A stretch of 64,000 bases of DNA from Burkholderia plantarii (GTDB lineage Bacteria > Pseudomonadota > Gammaproteobacteria > Burkholderiales > Burkholderiaceae), in contig NZ_CP007212.1 of assembly GCF_001411805.1 (NCBI RefSeq), positions 1-64,000 of the forward strand, written 5' to 3'. A model generated the notes under the pieces. The model searched no databases, was not told the DNA's origin, and saw only the letters and a list, made by a program, of their open reading frames with translations. A program made the translations under genes and the position numbers. This document shows positions 11,271 to 20,950 of this stretch, one piece after another. Position 1 is the stretch's first letter, and each line of letters opens with the position of its first letter.

Positions 11271-11455
11271 GCGGTTCTCCTTCGGGGATGTAATCGCTGA
11301 GGAAATCGGATGACGGGCAGTCTAGTGGCGTGGCGGGCCGCCATTGTTCGCGGTGCCGGAATGCAGAACGCGAGCGCGCCGAACCGGCCGGGCCGTTCCG
11401 CGTGCCAAGCGGGTTCGGCTAGAGTGAGCGGATCTTTCTCGCGGGGCGCACCGGC

Positions 11456-12355
11456 ATGGACAAACTTCAGGCAATGGCGACGTTCGTGCGCGTGGTCGAG
11501 GCGCGCGGCTTCAGCAAGGCCGCGCAGACGCTGTCGATGCCGCGCTCGTCGGTCACCACCACGATCAAGCAGCTGGAGGCGCAGCTCGGCACGCCGCTGC
11601 TCCGGCGCAGCACGCGCAGCCTGAGCCTGACCGAGGCGGGCGAGCGCTACCTCGCGTCGTGCCGGGCCATCCTCGCGCAGATCGCCGAGGCCGAGCGCGA
11701 CCTGTCGGCCGGCGCGGGCACGCCGCGCGGCCGCGTGCGGGTGGACATGCCCGGCGTGCTGGGCCGCGCGCTGGTGGTGCCGCGGCTCGCCGAATTCGAG
11801 GCGCGCCATCCCGACATCGAGCTGGTGCTGGGCATGAGCGACCGGCCCGCGGACCTGATCCACGAAGGCATCGACTGCGTGATCCGTACGGGCGAGCTGG
11901 CCGATTCGTCGCTGGTCGCGCGCCGGCTCGGGCAGCTGGCCTGGATCACCTGCGCGTCGCCGCGCTATCTGGGGCGGTACGGCGAGCCGGCGTCGGTGCA
12001 GGCGCTGGGGCGGCACCGCGTCGTCAACTATCTGTCCGGCGCGACGGGACGGCCGATGGAGTGGCGGTTTCGCGTGGACGGCGAGGATCAGGCGCTGACG
12101 CTGCCGGCGCGTTTCTCCGTCAACGAAACCGAGGCCTATCTGCAATGCGCGCTGGAAGGGCTCGGGCTGATCCAGCTGTCGGAGTTCGCGGTGGCCGCGT
12201 ATCTGCGCAGCGGGCGCCTGAAGGAAGTGCTGGCCGACGCGCGCTGCGCGCCGGTGCCGGTGTCGATCGTCTATCCGCAGCCGCGCGCGACGGCGGCGCT
12301 GACGGCGTTCGTCGAATGGATCGTCGAGGTGGCGAGGCAGGAACTGGTGCAGTAG
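11456..12355 (+). CDS. LysR-type transcriptional regulator
   Basis: The 299-aa protein has the N-terminal winged helix-turn-helix of LysR regulators (MDKLQAMATFVRVVEARGFSKAAQTL, then PRSSVTTTIKQLEAQLGTPLL, RSLSLTEAGERYL) and a substrate-binding-like C-terminal domain. It is transcribed away from the NmrA-like reductase gene, the classic arrangement for a LysR regulator and its target. The effector is unknown. Downstream it converges on an AT-rich metallopeptidase gene. Confidence 0.93.
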   Translation: MDKLQAMATFVRVVEARGFSKAAQTLSMPRSSVTTTIKQLEAQLGTPLLRRSTRSLSLTEAGERYLASCRAILAQIAEAERDLSAGAGTPRGRVRVDMPGVLGRALVVPRLAEFEARHPDIELVLGMSDRPADLIHEGIDCVIRTGELADSSLVARRLGQLAWITCASPRYLGRYGEPASVQALGRHRVVNYLSGATGRPMEWRFRVDGEDQALTLPARFSVNETEAYLQCALEGLGLIQLSEFAVAAYLRSGRLKEVLADARCAPVPVSIVYPQPRATAALTAFVEWIVEVARQELVQ

Positions 12356-12461
12356 AGCGATGCGTCGACGAGGCGGTATCCGCGCGGCGGCTACCGCCGA
12401 CCCATGTCGACCCACGTCCGGCACGCGGCCCATGCCGCCCCTCCGGTCGGCGAACCGTCGG

Positions 12462-13151
12462 CTACTTCAGATCCTGAAATGTCATGTTGGTGCTTGCCAG
12501 CCGCGTCCGCGAATAATCATGTTCGTCCAGGGAATTGAAGTTCTGCTCGGCGACATTGAATTTCGATCCGGCGTAAGCGCTGCCGGGGAGGTTCACGTAC
12601 TTCTGGAAATGATCGCGCACGCTCTTTTGCGCGAAAGGGGAAAGATTGACGCTGTTTTCCCTGACCTGCCATTGCGTGACGAGTGCGGCCCCCTCGAGAG
12701 CCAGAGCGTTGTGCGGAGATTGATAGAAGTTTTCGGTCTTCGTGAACTGCGACGGCCCCGCGTTGAGCGTCATGATCGCGTCGTGCTGCGCGCCGTGACT
12801 CGCTTCGTGCGCGAGCCGTTCCTTTTCCGGATCCTGCACGATACCGGGGCCGACCTGACCGTTCCTGATCGTGATGGTGCGGCTCTCTTCATTGAAGGAA
12901 TTCTTGTTGCCGTATTTGACGTGATATTCGTGGAGCGAATTCTCCATCATTTCGAAATCGGCTTTCGAGGTCGGATATTGCGGCGTATTGGTCCCGGGAA
13001 TGTTCGCCTGCAATTCATTGGCCGTCTGTCTGAGGCCGGGATCGTGATAGGTGAGGTAAGTGCGCCGGGACTGGTGGTACAACATCTGCGGCGACAAGGT
13101 GTTCTTGAGTTTTGAAGCGGTTTGGGGAAGTGCTTGCAGGGAGCGGAACAT
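12462..13151 (-). CDS. Putative zinc metallopeptidase with HEASH motif (M91-like), possible effector
   Basis: I do not recognise a close family, but the 229-aa protein carries LAHEASHGAQHD with HEASH at 115-119, a zincin HExxH motif. A downstream Glu (ALEGAA, E153) could be the third zinc ligand. The layout resembles small M91-type effector proteases of the NleD kind; that link is tentative. There is no signal peptide and no membrane segment, and the protein is rich in Asn, Gln, Ser and Thr. Base composition is markedly AT-richer than its neighbours, a sign of transfer. The ATG at 13151 is chosen for the AGGAAA 8 nt upstream; an ATG at 13190 has no ribosome site. A secreted-toxin or host-targeted role is speculation. 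Confidence 0.6.
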   Translation of the reverse strand: MFRSLQALPQTASKLKNTLSPQMLYHQSRRTYLTYHDPGLRQTANELQANIPGTNTPQYPTSKADFEMMENSLHEYHVKYGNKNSFNEESRTITIRNGQVGPGIVQDPEKERLAHEASHGAQHDAIMTLNAGPSQFTKTENFYQSPHNALALEGAALVTQWQVRENSVNLSPFAQKSVRDHFQKYVNLPGSAYAGSKFNVAEQNFNSLDEHDYSRTRLASTNMTFQDLK

Positions 13152-13500
13152 GGCGTGGGTTTCCTCGTGATCGTCGCGATGATCTGTCATCGGAGGCCAT
13201 TCCAAACGCAAGCGGCATGCCAGTGGATACCGACGACCGGATCGAAGCTGCCGCCTTTGCCGGCGCCGCTGACGGTGCCGGCGACGAACCGGCGATGGGT
13301 TGCATTTGACCTTGCATGGCCGCCGGCGCGGTGGAAATTCACCCTTTCGAGCGGATGGCGTCCGCTTGCGGCCACCGGGGCCGGCTGTGGATAACCGGTC
13401 GAGAAAATGGTATGAAATGCTGTGAGCCGGCGCGAGGCGGGATCGGGCGCGAGGCGATCCCGATCCCGCGCCGATCATCCGAACGCCGCGAGAAAGCGCC
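13152..13500. other. 349-bp gap with one perfect DnaA box
   Basis: No gene is seen. A perfect DnaA box lies on the minus strand at 13386-13394 (TGTGGATAA as read on +). The 11-mer AATGCTGTGAG at 13416-13426, followed by CCGG, also occurs beside element A (10323-10333, followed by ACCGG). Confidence 0.5.
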
Positions 13501-16500
13501 CTAGAACGCGAACGAAGTCTGCCCGGTCGATCCGAGCAGCGCGTCGACGGTGCGCGCGCGCACGAAATGCACGGGCGCATCGGCCCCCGCGATCGCGCGG
13601 AAGTGCGCCTCGCCGCACTGCACCTTGCGCCGCTCGCGGCCGCGCAATTCGGCGTCGTCGTCGCGATTGTCCATCTCCACGACATAGCACTGGCTCGGCG
13701 CGCCCGGCGGCTCCACCAGCACCAGCCAGTCGGGCCGGTAGTCGCCGAGCGGCGTCGGAATCCGGAACCACGCCGGCAGCTTCGCGTAGAGCCTGACCGC
13801 GTCGGTCGCCTCCAGCGCGTCCACGAACGCGCGCTCGGCCACCGTGCGCACCTCGACCGCCGTGTACACGGACTTGCGCAGATCCTCGCGCAGGTCCTTG
13901 CGATAGGCGATCACGGGCTCCTCGATAAAGCGCGCGAGCGGCCACACCACGCCGTCGCCGATCCGCTGATAGGTGATCCCGTCGATCAGCGCCTGCCGCT
14001 TGCAGCGGTTGACCGCGTCGGCCACCAGCGCGATGAACGCCTGCGGATTCACGCGGAAATCGTCGAGCCGGCCGCTGTCGGCGAGCACGGCGGCGAGCGT
14101 GCGGCGCGTGAGCTGGGTGCGCTCCTGCAGCTCGGTGAGCAGGTCGGGCAGCGCGAGGTCACCTTCATCGAGCACCACGGTGCCGGCCGACGCGGTCTCG
14201 GTGGCCTCCACGCCGGCCTTGCCGATCGAGATGTCGGCCTTGCGCCATTGCAGCCGCGCGCGCGGCACCTCGGGCGCGGCGCGCAGCGCCTCGACGCAGG
14301 CCGCGACGAGCGCGGCGTCGTCGAAGCTCACGCGATAGGTGGTGCGCGCCTGCACGCGTGCCCACAGCGCGCGGAACGCCTCGCCGTGGATCACCGGCTC
14401 GCCGTCGGCGCCGCGCCGCGGTTCGAGTTGCCGGCGGTCGTCGGCGTTGCGCACGTCGAGCCGCCCCGACAGCTTGCGCAGCAGTTCGACGATGCGCTGG
14501 CGCAGCGGCTCGAACGCGGCGGGCAGGGGCAGCACGCCGCCCTTCAGCACGATCTTCAGCGCGTCGAGCACCTTGCCCTGCGCATCGACGAAGCCGGCCT
14601 CGTGCAGATGCGTCCACAACGCGGCGGAACGCTCGACGCCGAGCGGGGCGAGCGTGCCGTTGTCGCGCGTCACCGGCAGCGCCGCGAACTGGTGCGTGTC
14701 GACCACCCCGAAACGAATCCCGGTGTCGGCCTCGATCTCCTTCTGCAGATGGGCGGCGAACTGCTCGTAGCTCTCGGTCGCGATCACGGTGAGCGTGTTG
14801 ACGTCGAAGCCCCGCACCCGTTCGCCGCGCTGGTCGACGGCGAGCCGCAGCCCGCGCCCGATGGTCTGGCGGCGCTCGCGCTCGGTGCGGATGTCGCGCA
14901 GCGTGCAGATCTGGAACACGTTCGGGTTGTCCCAGCCTTCCTTTAGCGCCGAGTGCGAGAAGATGAACCGCAGCGGCGTGGCGAACGACAGCAGCCGCTC
15001 CTTCTCGCGCATGATCAGGCCGTAGGCGCGCTCGGCGTTCTCGCGGCCGCTGGCGTTGCTGTCGCTGGTCTCGGTCCAGCCGCCCTTGCGGTCGATCGAG
15101 AAATAGCCGTCGTGGACGGCCGCCACGTCGCGTTCGGCGTCGAAGCCGGTGAACAGCGCGCGATAGGCGGGCAGCTTCGCGGCGCGCCGGTACTCGTCCT
15201 CGAAGATCTCGGCGTAGGCGCCCTTCACGGCGCGGCCGCCCGGCTCGTAGCGCCGGTAGCGCTCGACGCTGTCGACGAAGAACAGCGACAGCACCTTCAC
15301 GCCGAGCGGCTTCAGGCGCAGCTCCTTGTCCAGGTGCTCGCGGATCGTGCGGCGGATCATCTCGCGCTGGATCGCGAGCGGATCGACGTCGCCGTGCGCG
15401 TCGCCGACGGCAAGGAACGTCTCGCCGCCGGGATAGCGCAGCTCGACGAATTCGCCGCCGCGCGTGGTGTCGATCTCGCCGATCCGGTAGTCGCCGTACA
15501 CGGCGCGGCGCGTCACGCGTTCGAGCAGGTCGCCGTCGCCGACGCTGACGGTCTGCCGCTCGACGCCGGCGGGCGTGGCCACGTCGAGCTCGACGCGCGC
15601 GGCGATGGTGCCGCGCCGGTTGCTGACCGATACGAGCCGCACGTAGGGCTTGTTGTGCGCATCCTCGACGGTGGCCGAGGCCACCTCGATCTGCTTGACG
15701 AGGCGCCGCTCGTAGGCGTCCACGGCGTCGAGCCGGTACACCATCTGGTGCAGGTCGGCATGGGTCGCCGAATAGCGCAGCGTGCAGAGCGGCGCCATCG
15801 CCTCGAGCGCCTCCTTGCCGCGCCCGTCGAGCCCGCCGTCCACGCTCTGCGGCTCGTCGACGATCAGGATCGGGCGGGTGGCGCGGATCAGGTCGATCGG
15901 CTTCTCGCCGCCGGTCTTCTCGCTCGGCTTGTAGAGGTTGTTGACGTCCTTGCGGTTGATCGCGGCCACCGTGGCCACCATGATCTGCACGGTCGCGCTG
16001 GTCGCGAAGCGGCGCACCTGGCCGAGCCGCGTCGAGTCGTACAGGAAGTAGTCGAACGGCACGCCGTCGTAGAGCCGGCGAAAGTGCGAGCGCGTGACGT
16101 CGAGCGTCTTGTGGACGCCTTCCTTGATCGCGACCGACGGCACCACGATCACGAACTTCGTGAAGCCGTAGCGGCGGTGCAGCTCGAAGATCGTGCGCAG
16201 GTAGACATAGGTCTTGCCGGTACCGGTCTCCATCTCGACCGTGAAGTCGGTGGAGGCGAGCGCGCCCGACGGCGCGAGGCCGCCGCGCGCCTGCACCTCG
16301 GCCAGGTTGCGCGCGAGCGCGGCGGGCTCGAGCGCGAGCCGGTTGCCGACCGCGAGCGCGGTCTCGGCCACGCCGAGCGGCATCTGGCGCGCGGCGCTGG
16401 TGTCGCCGTCGCCATCGTCGTTGCCGTCGGCCGCGGTCACGCTGAACGCGGCGCGCGGCGCGTCCTGGCCGCGAAACAGGTCGCAGACGGCGTCCACGGC

Positions 16501-16587
16501 CTCGCGCTGGTAGTCGAGATCGGCCTCGAAATGCAGTTCCATGAGCGGCGCGCCCGCCACCCTCGCGTCGAATCCCCGGCGCGTCAT
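13501..16587 (-). CDS. res: Type III restriction enzyme, helicase/nuclease subunit (Res)
   Basis: Res translocates on DNA and cuts it, in complex with the Mod subunit. The 1028-aa protein has Walker A (METGTGKTYVYL, GTGK at 122-125), a DEAD-like box DEPQ at 244-247, and later helicase motifs (RYSATH; TIGRGLRLAVDQRGER). The C-terminal nuclease region shows PDW (952-954) and YVVEMDNR, where E971 is followed two residues on by D973 instead of the usual Lys of PD-(D/E)XK. The ATG at 16587 overlaps the mod stop (TGATG), indicating coupling; MELHFEADLDYQREAV, starting at 16542, is closer to the usual family N-terminus and may be the true start. The reading frame is intact. Confidence 0.9.
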   Translation of the reverse strand: MTRRGFDARVAGAPLMELHFEADLDYQREAVDAVCDLFRGQDAPRAAFSVTAADGNDDGDGDTSAARQMPLGVAETALAVGNRLALEPAALARNLAEVQARGGLAPSGALASTDFTVEMETGTGKTYVYLRTIFELHRRYGFTKFVIVVPSVAIKEGVHKTLDVTRSHFRRLYDGVPFDYFLYDSTRLGQVRRFATSATVQIMVATVAAINRKDVNNLYKPSEKTGGEKPIDLIRATRPILIVDEPQSVDGGLDGRGKEALEAMAPLCTLRYSATHADLHQMVYRLDAVDAYERRLVKQIEVASATVEDAHNKPYVRLVSVSNRRGTIAARVELDVATPAGVERQTVSVGDGDLLERVTRRAVYGDYRIGEIDTTRGGEFVELRYPGGETFLAVGDAHGDVDPLAIQREMIRRTIREHLDKELRLKPLGVKVLSLFFVDSVERYRRYEPGGRAVKGAYAEIFEDEYRRAAKLPAYRALFTGFDAERDVAAVHDGYFSIDRKGGWTETSDSNASGRENAERAYGLIMREKERLLSFATPLRFIFSHSALKEGWDNPNVFQICTLRDIRTERERRQTIGRGLRLAVDQRGERVRGFDVNTLTVIATESYEQFAAHLQKEIEADTGIRFGVVDTHQFAALPVTRDNGTLAPLGVERSAALWTHLHEAGFVDAQGKVLDALKIVLKGGVLPLPAAFEPLRQRIVELLRKLSGRLDVRNADDRRQLEPRRGADGEPVIHGEAFRALWARVQARTTYRVSFDDAALVAACVEALRAAPEVPRARLQWRKADISIGKAGVEATETASAGTVVLDEGDLALPDLLTELQERTQLTRRTLAAVLADSGRLDDFRVNPQAFIALVADAVNRCKRQALIDGITYQRIGDGVVWPLARFIEEPVIAYRKDLREDLRKSVYTAVEVRTVAERAFVDALEATDAVRLYAKLPAWFRIPTPLGDYRPDWLVLVEPPGAPSQCYVVEMDNRDDDAELRGRERRKVQCGEAHFRAIAGADAPVHFVRARTVDALLGSTGQTSFAF

Positions 16588-18599
16588 CAGAGACTCCGCA
16601 CCGAACGGATCCCGTGCTGCTCGAGGATCGCGGACAGGTTCACGCGCGCGACGTCGTCGACGAACGCGGCGTCGCGGAACACGCAGGTCACGTCGTGCGC
16701 GGGCGGCGCATCGACCGCGTCGAGCACGCCGACGATGCCGAGCGCGAGCACCTCGGCCTCGGCGCGATCGATGCGCGCGGCGAAGCAGGCGACGATCGCG
16801 CCGTCGATCACGTGGACTTCCTTGCCGGCGACCGGCAGCGTGTCGATCGGCGCGCACAGGTCGAGGCCGAGCTTGATGGCCAGTTCGGCGAGCAGGTCGG
16901 CGTCGGTGCGGCCGGACTTGATGTGCTCGACCGCGTCGAGCAGCGACTGCTGCACGTTCGCGCCGCGCGGGTCCCATTCCACGACGTTGGTCGAATCAAG
17001 CCGGAACACGCGAAAGCCGACGTCGAGCGCGGCCTCGGGATGCTCGGCCGCGATCCGTTCGGCCGCGCGCCGCAGCCGTTCCTTGGTGATCTCGGCAAGG
17101 TTGGCGGGGCGCCGCAGCTTCGCGCAGAAATCGGCGGCGGCCTTCTGGTCCTTGTTCGATGCGTCGAGCGGCTCGGGCAGCTGCACCAGCGCGTAGCGGC
17201 GCCGCGCGCCGTCGGCCGCGTTGGCCGCCAGCGTGGCGTGGGCGGTGGTGCCGGAGCCGGCGAAGCAGTCGACGATCAGGTCCTCGCCGCCCGTCAGCCA
17301 GCCGATCAGCGCGGCCGCGAAGTCGGTCGGCTTCGGCAGGTCGAACGGGATCGCGAGCGACTTCAGGCGCGCGTCGTCGGAGCCGCCGAACGGCAGGATC
17401 GACGGCACGTTCTCGTAGAGGTTCTCGTCGAGGAAATAGATGCGCTGCGGCTGCGTGGTCTCGTCGGCACCGAACTCGATCAGGCCGCGTTCGAGCAGCT
17501 CGCGCATGGTGGCGGGCGGATTGCGCCAGCCGCGCTCGGGCACCGGGCACGGCTTGCCGGTGACGGGATGAACCAGCGGGATGAAGTAGTCGTCGGGCGC
17601 GCGCTTCTTGTTCGGCCAGGCCATCGAGACGAGACGGTAGACGCGGCCGTCGGGCGAGAGCCGGTCGTACATCGCCTCGCCGCCCGACAGCGTGGTCTGC
17701 GCGCGCAGCCAGGCGCGGTAGGCCTGGGTGGCCGCGGCGATGTTGGTGGTGTCGGCGATCGCGTCGTGCGCGGCGTCGAGCATGCGCTGCGCGTTGCGCT
17801 TCGGGCGCTTCAGCGGCGCGTGCTCGAACAGCCATTCGGCGTCGCGCGCGAACAGCACGATCGACTCGTGCTGGTAGGCCACGCCGCGCGCGTCGCCCTT
17901 CGGGTTGCGCTTGTCCCAGACCGCCACGCCGAGCTCGTTCTCCTCGCCGAAGATCTCGCGCATCACCAGCACCAGCGCCGGCAGCTCGTGCTCGTCGATG
18001 TGGATCGCGATCAGGCCGTCGCGCGCGAGCAGGTCGAACGCGAGCTTCAGGCGCGGATACATCATGTTGAGCCAGTCGGTGTGGAACCGGCCGCTCGCCT
18101 CGGTGTGGCTGCTGACCTTCACGCCGCCGGCGGCCTGGCCCGTCAGCGCGAGGTAGTGGCGCAGGCTGTCGGTGAAGTTGTCGGGATAGACGAACTCCTT
18201 GCCGGTGTTGTACGGCGGATCGATGTAGACGAGCTTCACCGAGCCCGCGTAGCTCTTGTGCAGCAGCTTCAGCACCTCGAGGTTGTCGCCCTCGATCATC
18301 AGGTTGCGGGTACCGTCCCAGTCCAGGCTCTCGTCGCGGCAGGGCCGCAGCGTGCCGGTGGAGGGCGTGAGCGCGAGCTGGCGCGCGCGGCGCTTGCCGT
18401 GCCAGGCGAGCCCGTATTTCTCGTCGGCCTCGCCGAGCGTGCGGTCGCCGACCAGTGCCTTCAGCACGTCGAGGTCGAGCGCGGCGCCGTCGGGGCCTTC
18501 GGTCACGGCTTCGGGGAACAGCGCCTTGAGCCGTTCGAGGTTGTCCGCCGCGAGATCCGCGGAGCGGGCCTCGGGACTGGCGGATTCGATCTTTCGCAT
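16587..18599 (-). CDS. mod: Type III restriction-modification DNA methyltransferase (Mod)
   Basis: Mod recognises the target site and methylates adenine; it also guides Res. The 670-aa protein has the catalytic DPPYNTG (DPPY at 127-130) before the AdoMet-binding DCFAGSGTT (FAGSG at 446-450), the order of beta-class methyltransferases. TSD-like variable sequence lies between them. The N-terminus ARSADLAADNLERLKALFPEAVTEG is typical of type III Mod. The ATG at 18599 follows GGAAG; in-frame ATGs at 18611 and 18620 are alternatives. The recognition sequence cannot be predicted by eye. It is upstream of and coupled to res. Confidence 0.92.
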   Translation of the reverse strand: MRKIESASPEARSADLAADNLERLKALFPEAVTEGPDGAALDLDVLKALVGDRTLGEADEKYGLAWHGKRRARQLALTPSTGTLRPCRDESLDWDGTRNLMIEGDNLEVLKLLHKSYAGSVKLVYIDPPYNTGKEFVYPDNFTDSLRHYLALTGQAAGGVKVSSHTEASGRFHTDWLNMMYPRLKLAFDLLARDGLIAIHIDEHELPALVLVMREIFGEENELGVAVWDKRNPKGDARGVAYQHESIVLFARDAEWLFEHAPLKRPKRNAQRMLDAAHDAIADTTNIAAATQAYRAWLRAQTTLSGGEAMYDRLSPDGRVYRLVSMAWPNKKRAPDDYFIPLVHPVTGKPCPVPERGWRNPPATMRELLERGLIEFGADETTQPQRIYFLDENLYENVPSILPFGGSDDARLKSLAIPFDLPKPTDFAAALIGWLTGGEDLIVDCFAGSGTTAHATLAANAADGARRRYALVQLPEPLDASNKDQKAAADFCAKLRRPANLAEITKERLRRAAERIAAEHPEAALDVGFRVFRLDSTNVVEWDPRGANVQQSLLDAVEHIKSGRTDADLLAELAIKLGLDLCAPIDTLPVAGKEVHVIDGAIVACFAARIDRAEAEVLALGIVGVLDAVDAPPAHDVTCVFRDAAFVDDVARVNLSAILEQHGIRSVRSL

Positions 18600-19047
18600 C
18601 GTGTCTTCCATGTAAAGCATGATCGGTGCGTCGGCCCCGGGTGCCGTCGCCGGCCGCGCCGCTCGCGGGCGACGCCGGCGCCTCGCGCCGTGCCGCGCGG
18701 CACCGGCGCGGGCCGCACGGCGCGGCGGGTCGCGAGGGGAACGGAGGACCACGGGCCGCGCCCGGCACCGCCGCGGCGCGCAGCCTGAAGCCACGGGCGA
18801 CAGCGGGCGATGGCGGGCGACGCTCGGCGGGACGGGCGGCCGGACGAAACCTTCGGGGGCGCGGAACCGGTTGCCGGCGCGGCCTCGGGCGGCGAGGCCC
18901 GGGGCACGGCGGCGGGAGGGCCGTCAACGGCGCTTCGGCGCGCCGGATGCGCCCGGCGCGGGCCGGAGGGACCGCGAGGCGAGGGGCGCGTGAGGCGGCG
19001 ACGGCGCGGCCGGCGCCGGGGCCGGTTCGCGCAACGCGATGCGGATT
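18600..19047. other. 448-bp GC-rich gap between mod and fliR
   Basis: Upstream of mod on the minus strand, downstream of fliR. It is extremely GC-rich and full of short G/C repeats. I see no gene, no clear promoter hexamers and no T-tailed hairpin. It presumably holds the mod promoter. Confidence 0.4.
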
Positions 19048-19827
19048 TTAACGGAAGCCCGCCGCGACGCGGCCCATCATCTCGTAACCGTTGTCGAACA
19101 GGCGCGAGAAGAACGGGATCATGTTGGGCACCATCAGTTGCACGAGCAGCAGCCCGATCAGCATCAGCACCGGGAAACCGACCTGGAAGATGCCGATCTG
19201 CGGGGCCGCGCGGTTCAGGATGCCGAGCGCGAGGTTGGCGATCAGGAGCGCGGCCACCACCGGCAGCGCCAGCAGCAGCCCCATCGCGAACACGTTGATG
19301 CCGGCGCCGGCCAGCATCTGCCAGCCGGCCGGATGCAGCAGGTCGGACGAGATCGGCACGCTCGCGAACGATTCGACCAGCACCGCGATCAGTTGCAGGT
19401 GGCCGTCGAACGCGACGAACGCGAGCATCGCGAAGGCGTTCAGCACGCGGCCAAGCATCGGCGTGGTGCCGGCGTGCGGATCGAAGAAGGTGGCGAAGCC
19501 GAGGCCCATCTGCAGGCCGATGAAGTCGCCCGCGCCTTCCACCACGGCGAACACGATCTGCATCACGAAGCCCATCGACACGCCGATCAGGAACTGGTTG
19601 ACGAGGATCCAGATGCCCTCGGCCGAGAACACGGTGGCCTGCGGCAGCGGCCCGAGCGCCGGCGCCACGGCGATCGCGGTGAGCGCCGACAGGCCGATCT
19701 TGATGCGGGTGGGCACCGCCGCGTTGCCGACCAGCGGCGCGGCGGCCACCAGCGCGAGAATCCGCACGAATGGCCAGAGGAACGCGGTCAGCCAGACGTT
19801 CAGTTGCGCGTAGGTGACGGAAACCAT
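19048..19827 (-). CDS. fliR: Flagellar export apparatus protein FliR
   Basis: FliR is an inner-membrane part of the flagellar type III export gate, with FliP and FliQ. The 259-aa protein is almost entirely hydrophobic with about six membrane helices and has the family pattern LNVWLTAFLWPFVRILALVAAAP, LVNQFLIGVSMGFVMQIVFAVVEGAG and LPVVAALLIANLALGILNRAAPQ. It is the last gene of the fliLMNOPQR run, 34 bp after fliQ. Confidence 0.96.
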   Translation of the reverse strand: MVSVTYAQLNVWLTAFLWPFVRILALVAAAPLVGNAAVPTRIKIGLSALTAIAVAPALGPLPQATVFSAEGIWILVNQFLIGVSMGFVMQIVFAVVEGAGDFIGLQMGLGFATFFDPHAGTTPMLGRVLNAFAMLAFVAFDGHLQLIAVLVESFASVPISSDLLHPAGWQMLAGAGINVFAMGLLLALPVVAALLIANLALGILNRAAPQIGIFQVGFPVLMLIGLLLVQLMVPNMIPFFSRLFDNGYEMMGRVAAGFR

Positions 19828-19861
19828 CGTAGGGCGGGAAGGGCGGGCCGGCGTGCGCCGC

Positions 19862-20134
19862 TCAGCTGGTGCCGAGCGTGGCGACGTGCATCAGGATGTT
19901 GCGCGTGTAATCGAGCATCGAGGTCAGCATCCACGGCCCGGCGATCACCATCGTCACCACGATCGCGAGCAGCTTCGGGATGAACGACAGCGTCGATTCG
20001 TTGATCTGCGTGGCGGCCTGGAACAGGCTGACGACGAGGCCCACCACCAGCGCGACGAGCAAGAGCGGCGCGGCCAGCATCAGGCCGATCATCATCGCCT
20101 CGTGCGCCAGGGTCATGACGGCTTCGGGTGTCAT
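19862..20134 (-). CDS. fliQ: Flagellar export apparatus protein FliQ
   Basis: FliQ is a small two-helix inner-membrane component of the flagellar export gate. The 90-aa protein matches the family: MTPEAVMTLAHEAMMIGLML, then LVALVVGLVVSLFQAATQINESTLSFIPK, and a second helix with VVTMVIAGPWM. It lies between fliP (13-bp gap) and fliR in the expected order. Confidence 0.96.
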   Translation of the reverse strand: MTPEAVMTLAHEAMMIGLMLAAPLLLVALVVGLVVSLFQAATQINESTLSFIPKLLAIVVTMVIAGPWMLTSMLDYTRNILMHVATLGTS

Positions 20135-20147
20135 CGGGCATGCCCTC

Positions 20148-20948
20148 CTAGGTGAAGCTCTGCGCGAGCGAGCCGATCAGCAGCTGCCAGCCGTCCACCA
20201 GCACGAACAGCATCAGCTTGAACGGCAGCGAGATGGTGGTGGGCGAGACCATCATCATCCCCATCGACATCAGCACGCTCGCCACCACCAGGTCGATGAT
20301 CAGGAACGGGATGAAGATCGTGAAGCCGATCTGGAAGCCGGTCTTCAGCTCGCTGGTGACGAACGCCGGCACCAGCAGCGGCAGCGGCACGTCCTCGGGG
20401 CCCTGCATCGGCGGCGCCTTGGCGATCTTCGCGAACAGCGCGAGGTCGCCCTCGCGGGTCTGCTTGAGCATGAAGGTCTTGAACGGCGCGAGGCCGCGCT
20501 GCACGGCCTGGTCCATCGGCAGCGTGCCGGCCGAGAACGGCTTGTAGCCGTCGTTGTAGGCGCGGTCGATGACGGGCGACATCACGAACAGCGTGAGGAA
20601 CAGCGCGAGCCCGACCAGCACCTGGTTCGGCGGCGTGGTGGTAGTGCCGAGCGCCTGGCGCAGCAGCGACAGCACGATGATGATGCGCGTGAAGCTCGTC
20701 ATCATCAGCACGATGGCCGGCAGGAACGACAGCATCGTGAGCAGCAGCATGGTCTGCACGCTCAGCGAATAGGTCGTGCCGCCGTTCGGGCCGGGGCTCG
20801 AATTGAAGGCGGGCAGGCCGGCGGCCTGCGCATGCGCGAGCGAGGGCAGCGCGAGCGCGGCCAGCAGCGCCAGCGGCGCGAGCACGGCCAGCAGCGCGGC
20901 CACGCGGGAACGGCGCGCGTCGCGCGCGCCCGATCGGTACGACGTCAT
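20148..20948 (-). CDS. fliP: Flagellar export apparatus protein FliP
   Basis: FliP forms the core of the flagellar export pore. The 266-aa protein starts with a cleavable signal peptide (about residues 1-40, ending PSLAHA), then [23 protein letters not shown] and [23 protein letters not shown]. The C-terminal half has [27 protein letters not shown] and [16 protein letters not shown], all FliP hallmarks. The ATG at 20948 lies 2 bp downstream of the fliO stop. Confidence 0.96.
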   Translation of the reverse strand: MTSYRSGARDARRSRVAALLAVLAPLALLAALALPSLAHAQAAGLPAFNSSPGPNGGTTYSLSVQTMLLLTMLSFLPAIVLMMTSFTRIIIVLSLLRQALGTTTTPPNQVLVGLALFLTLFVMSPVIDRAYNDGYKPFSAGTLPMDQAVQRGLAPFKTFMLKQTREGDLALFAKIAKAPPMQGPEDVPLPLLVPAFVTSELKTGFQIGFTIFIPFLIIDLVVASVLMSMGMMMVSPTTISLPFKLMLFVLVDGWQLLIGSLAQSFT

Positions 20949-20950
20949 CG

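Noticed and set aside
18600-19047. Small Arg/Gly-rich open frames upstream of mod
   Set aside because: They overlap on both strands with no ribosome sites and show only GC-driven residues.
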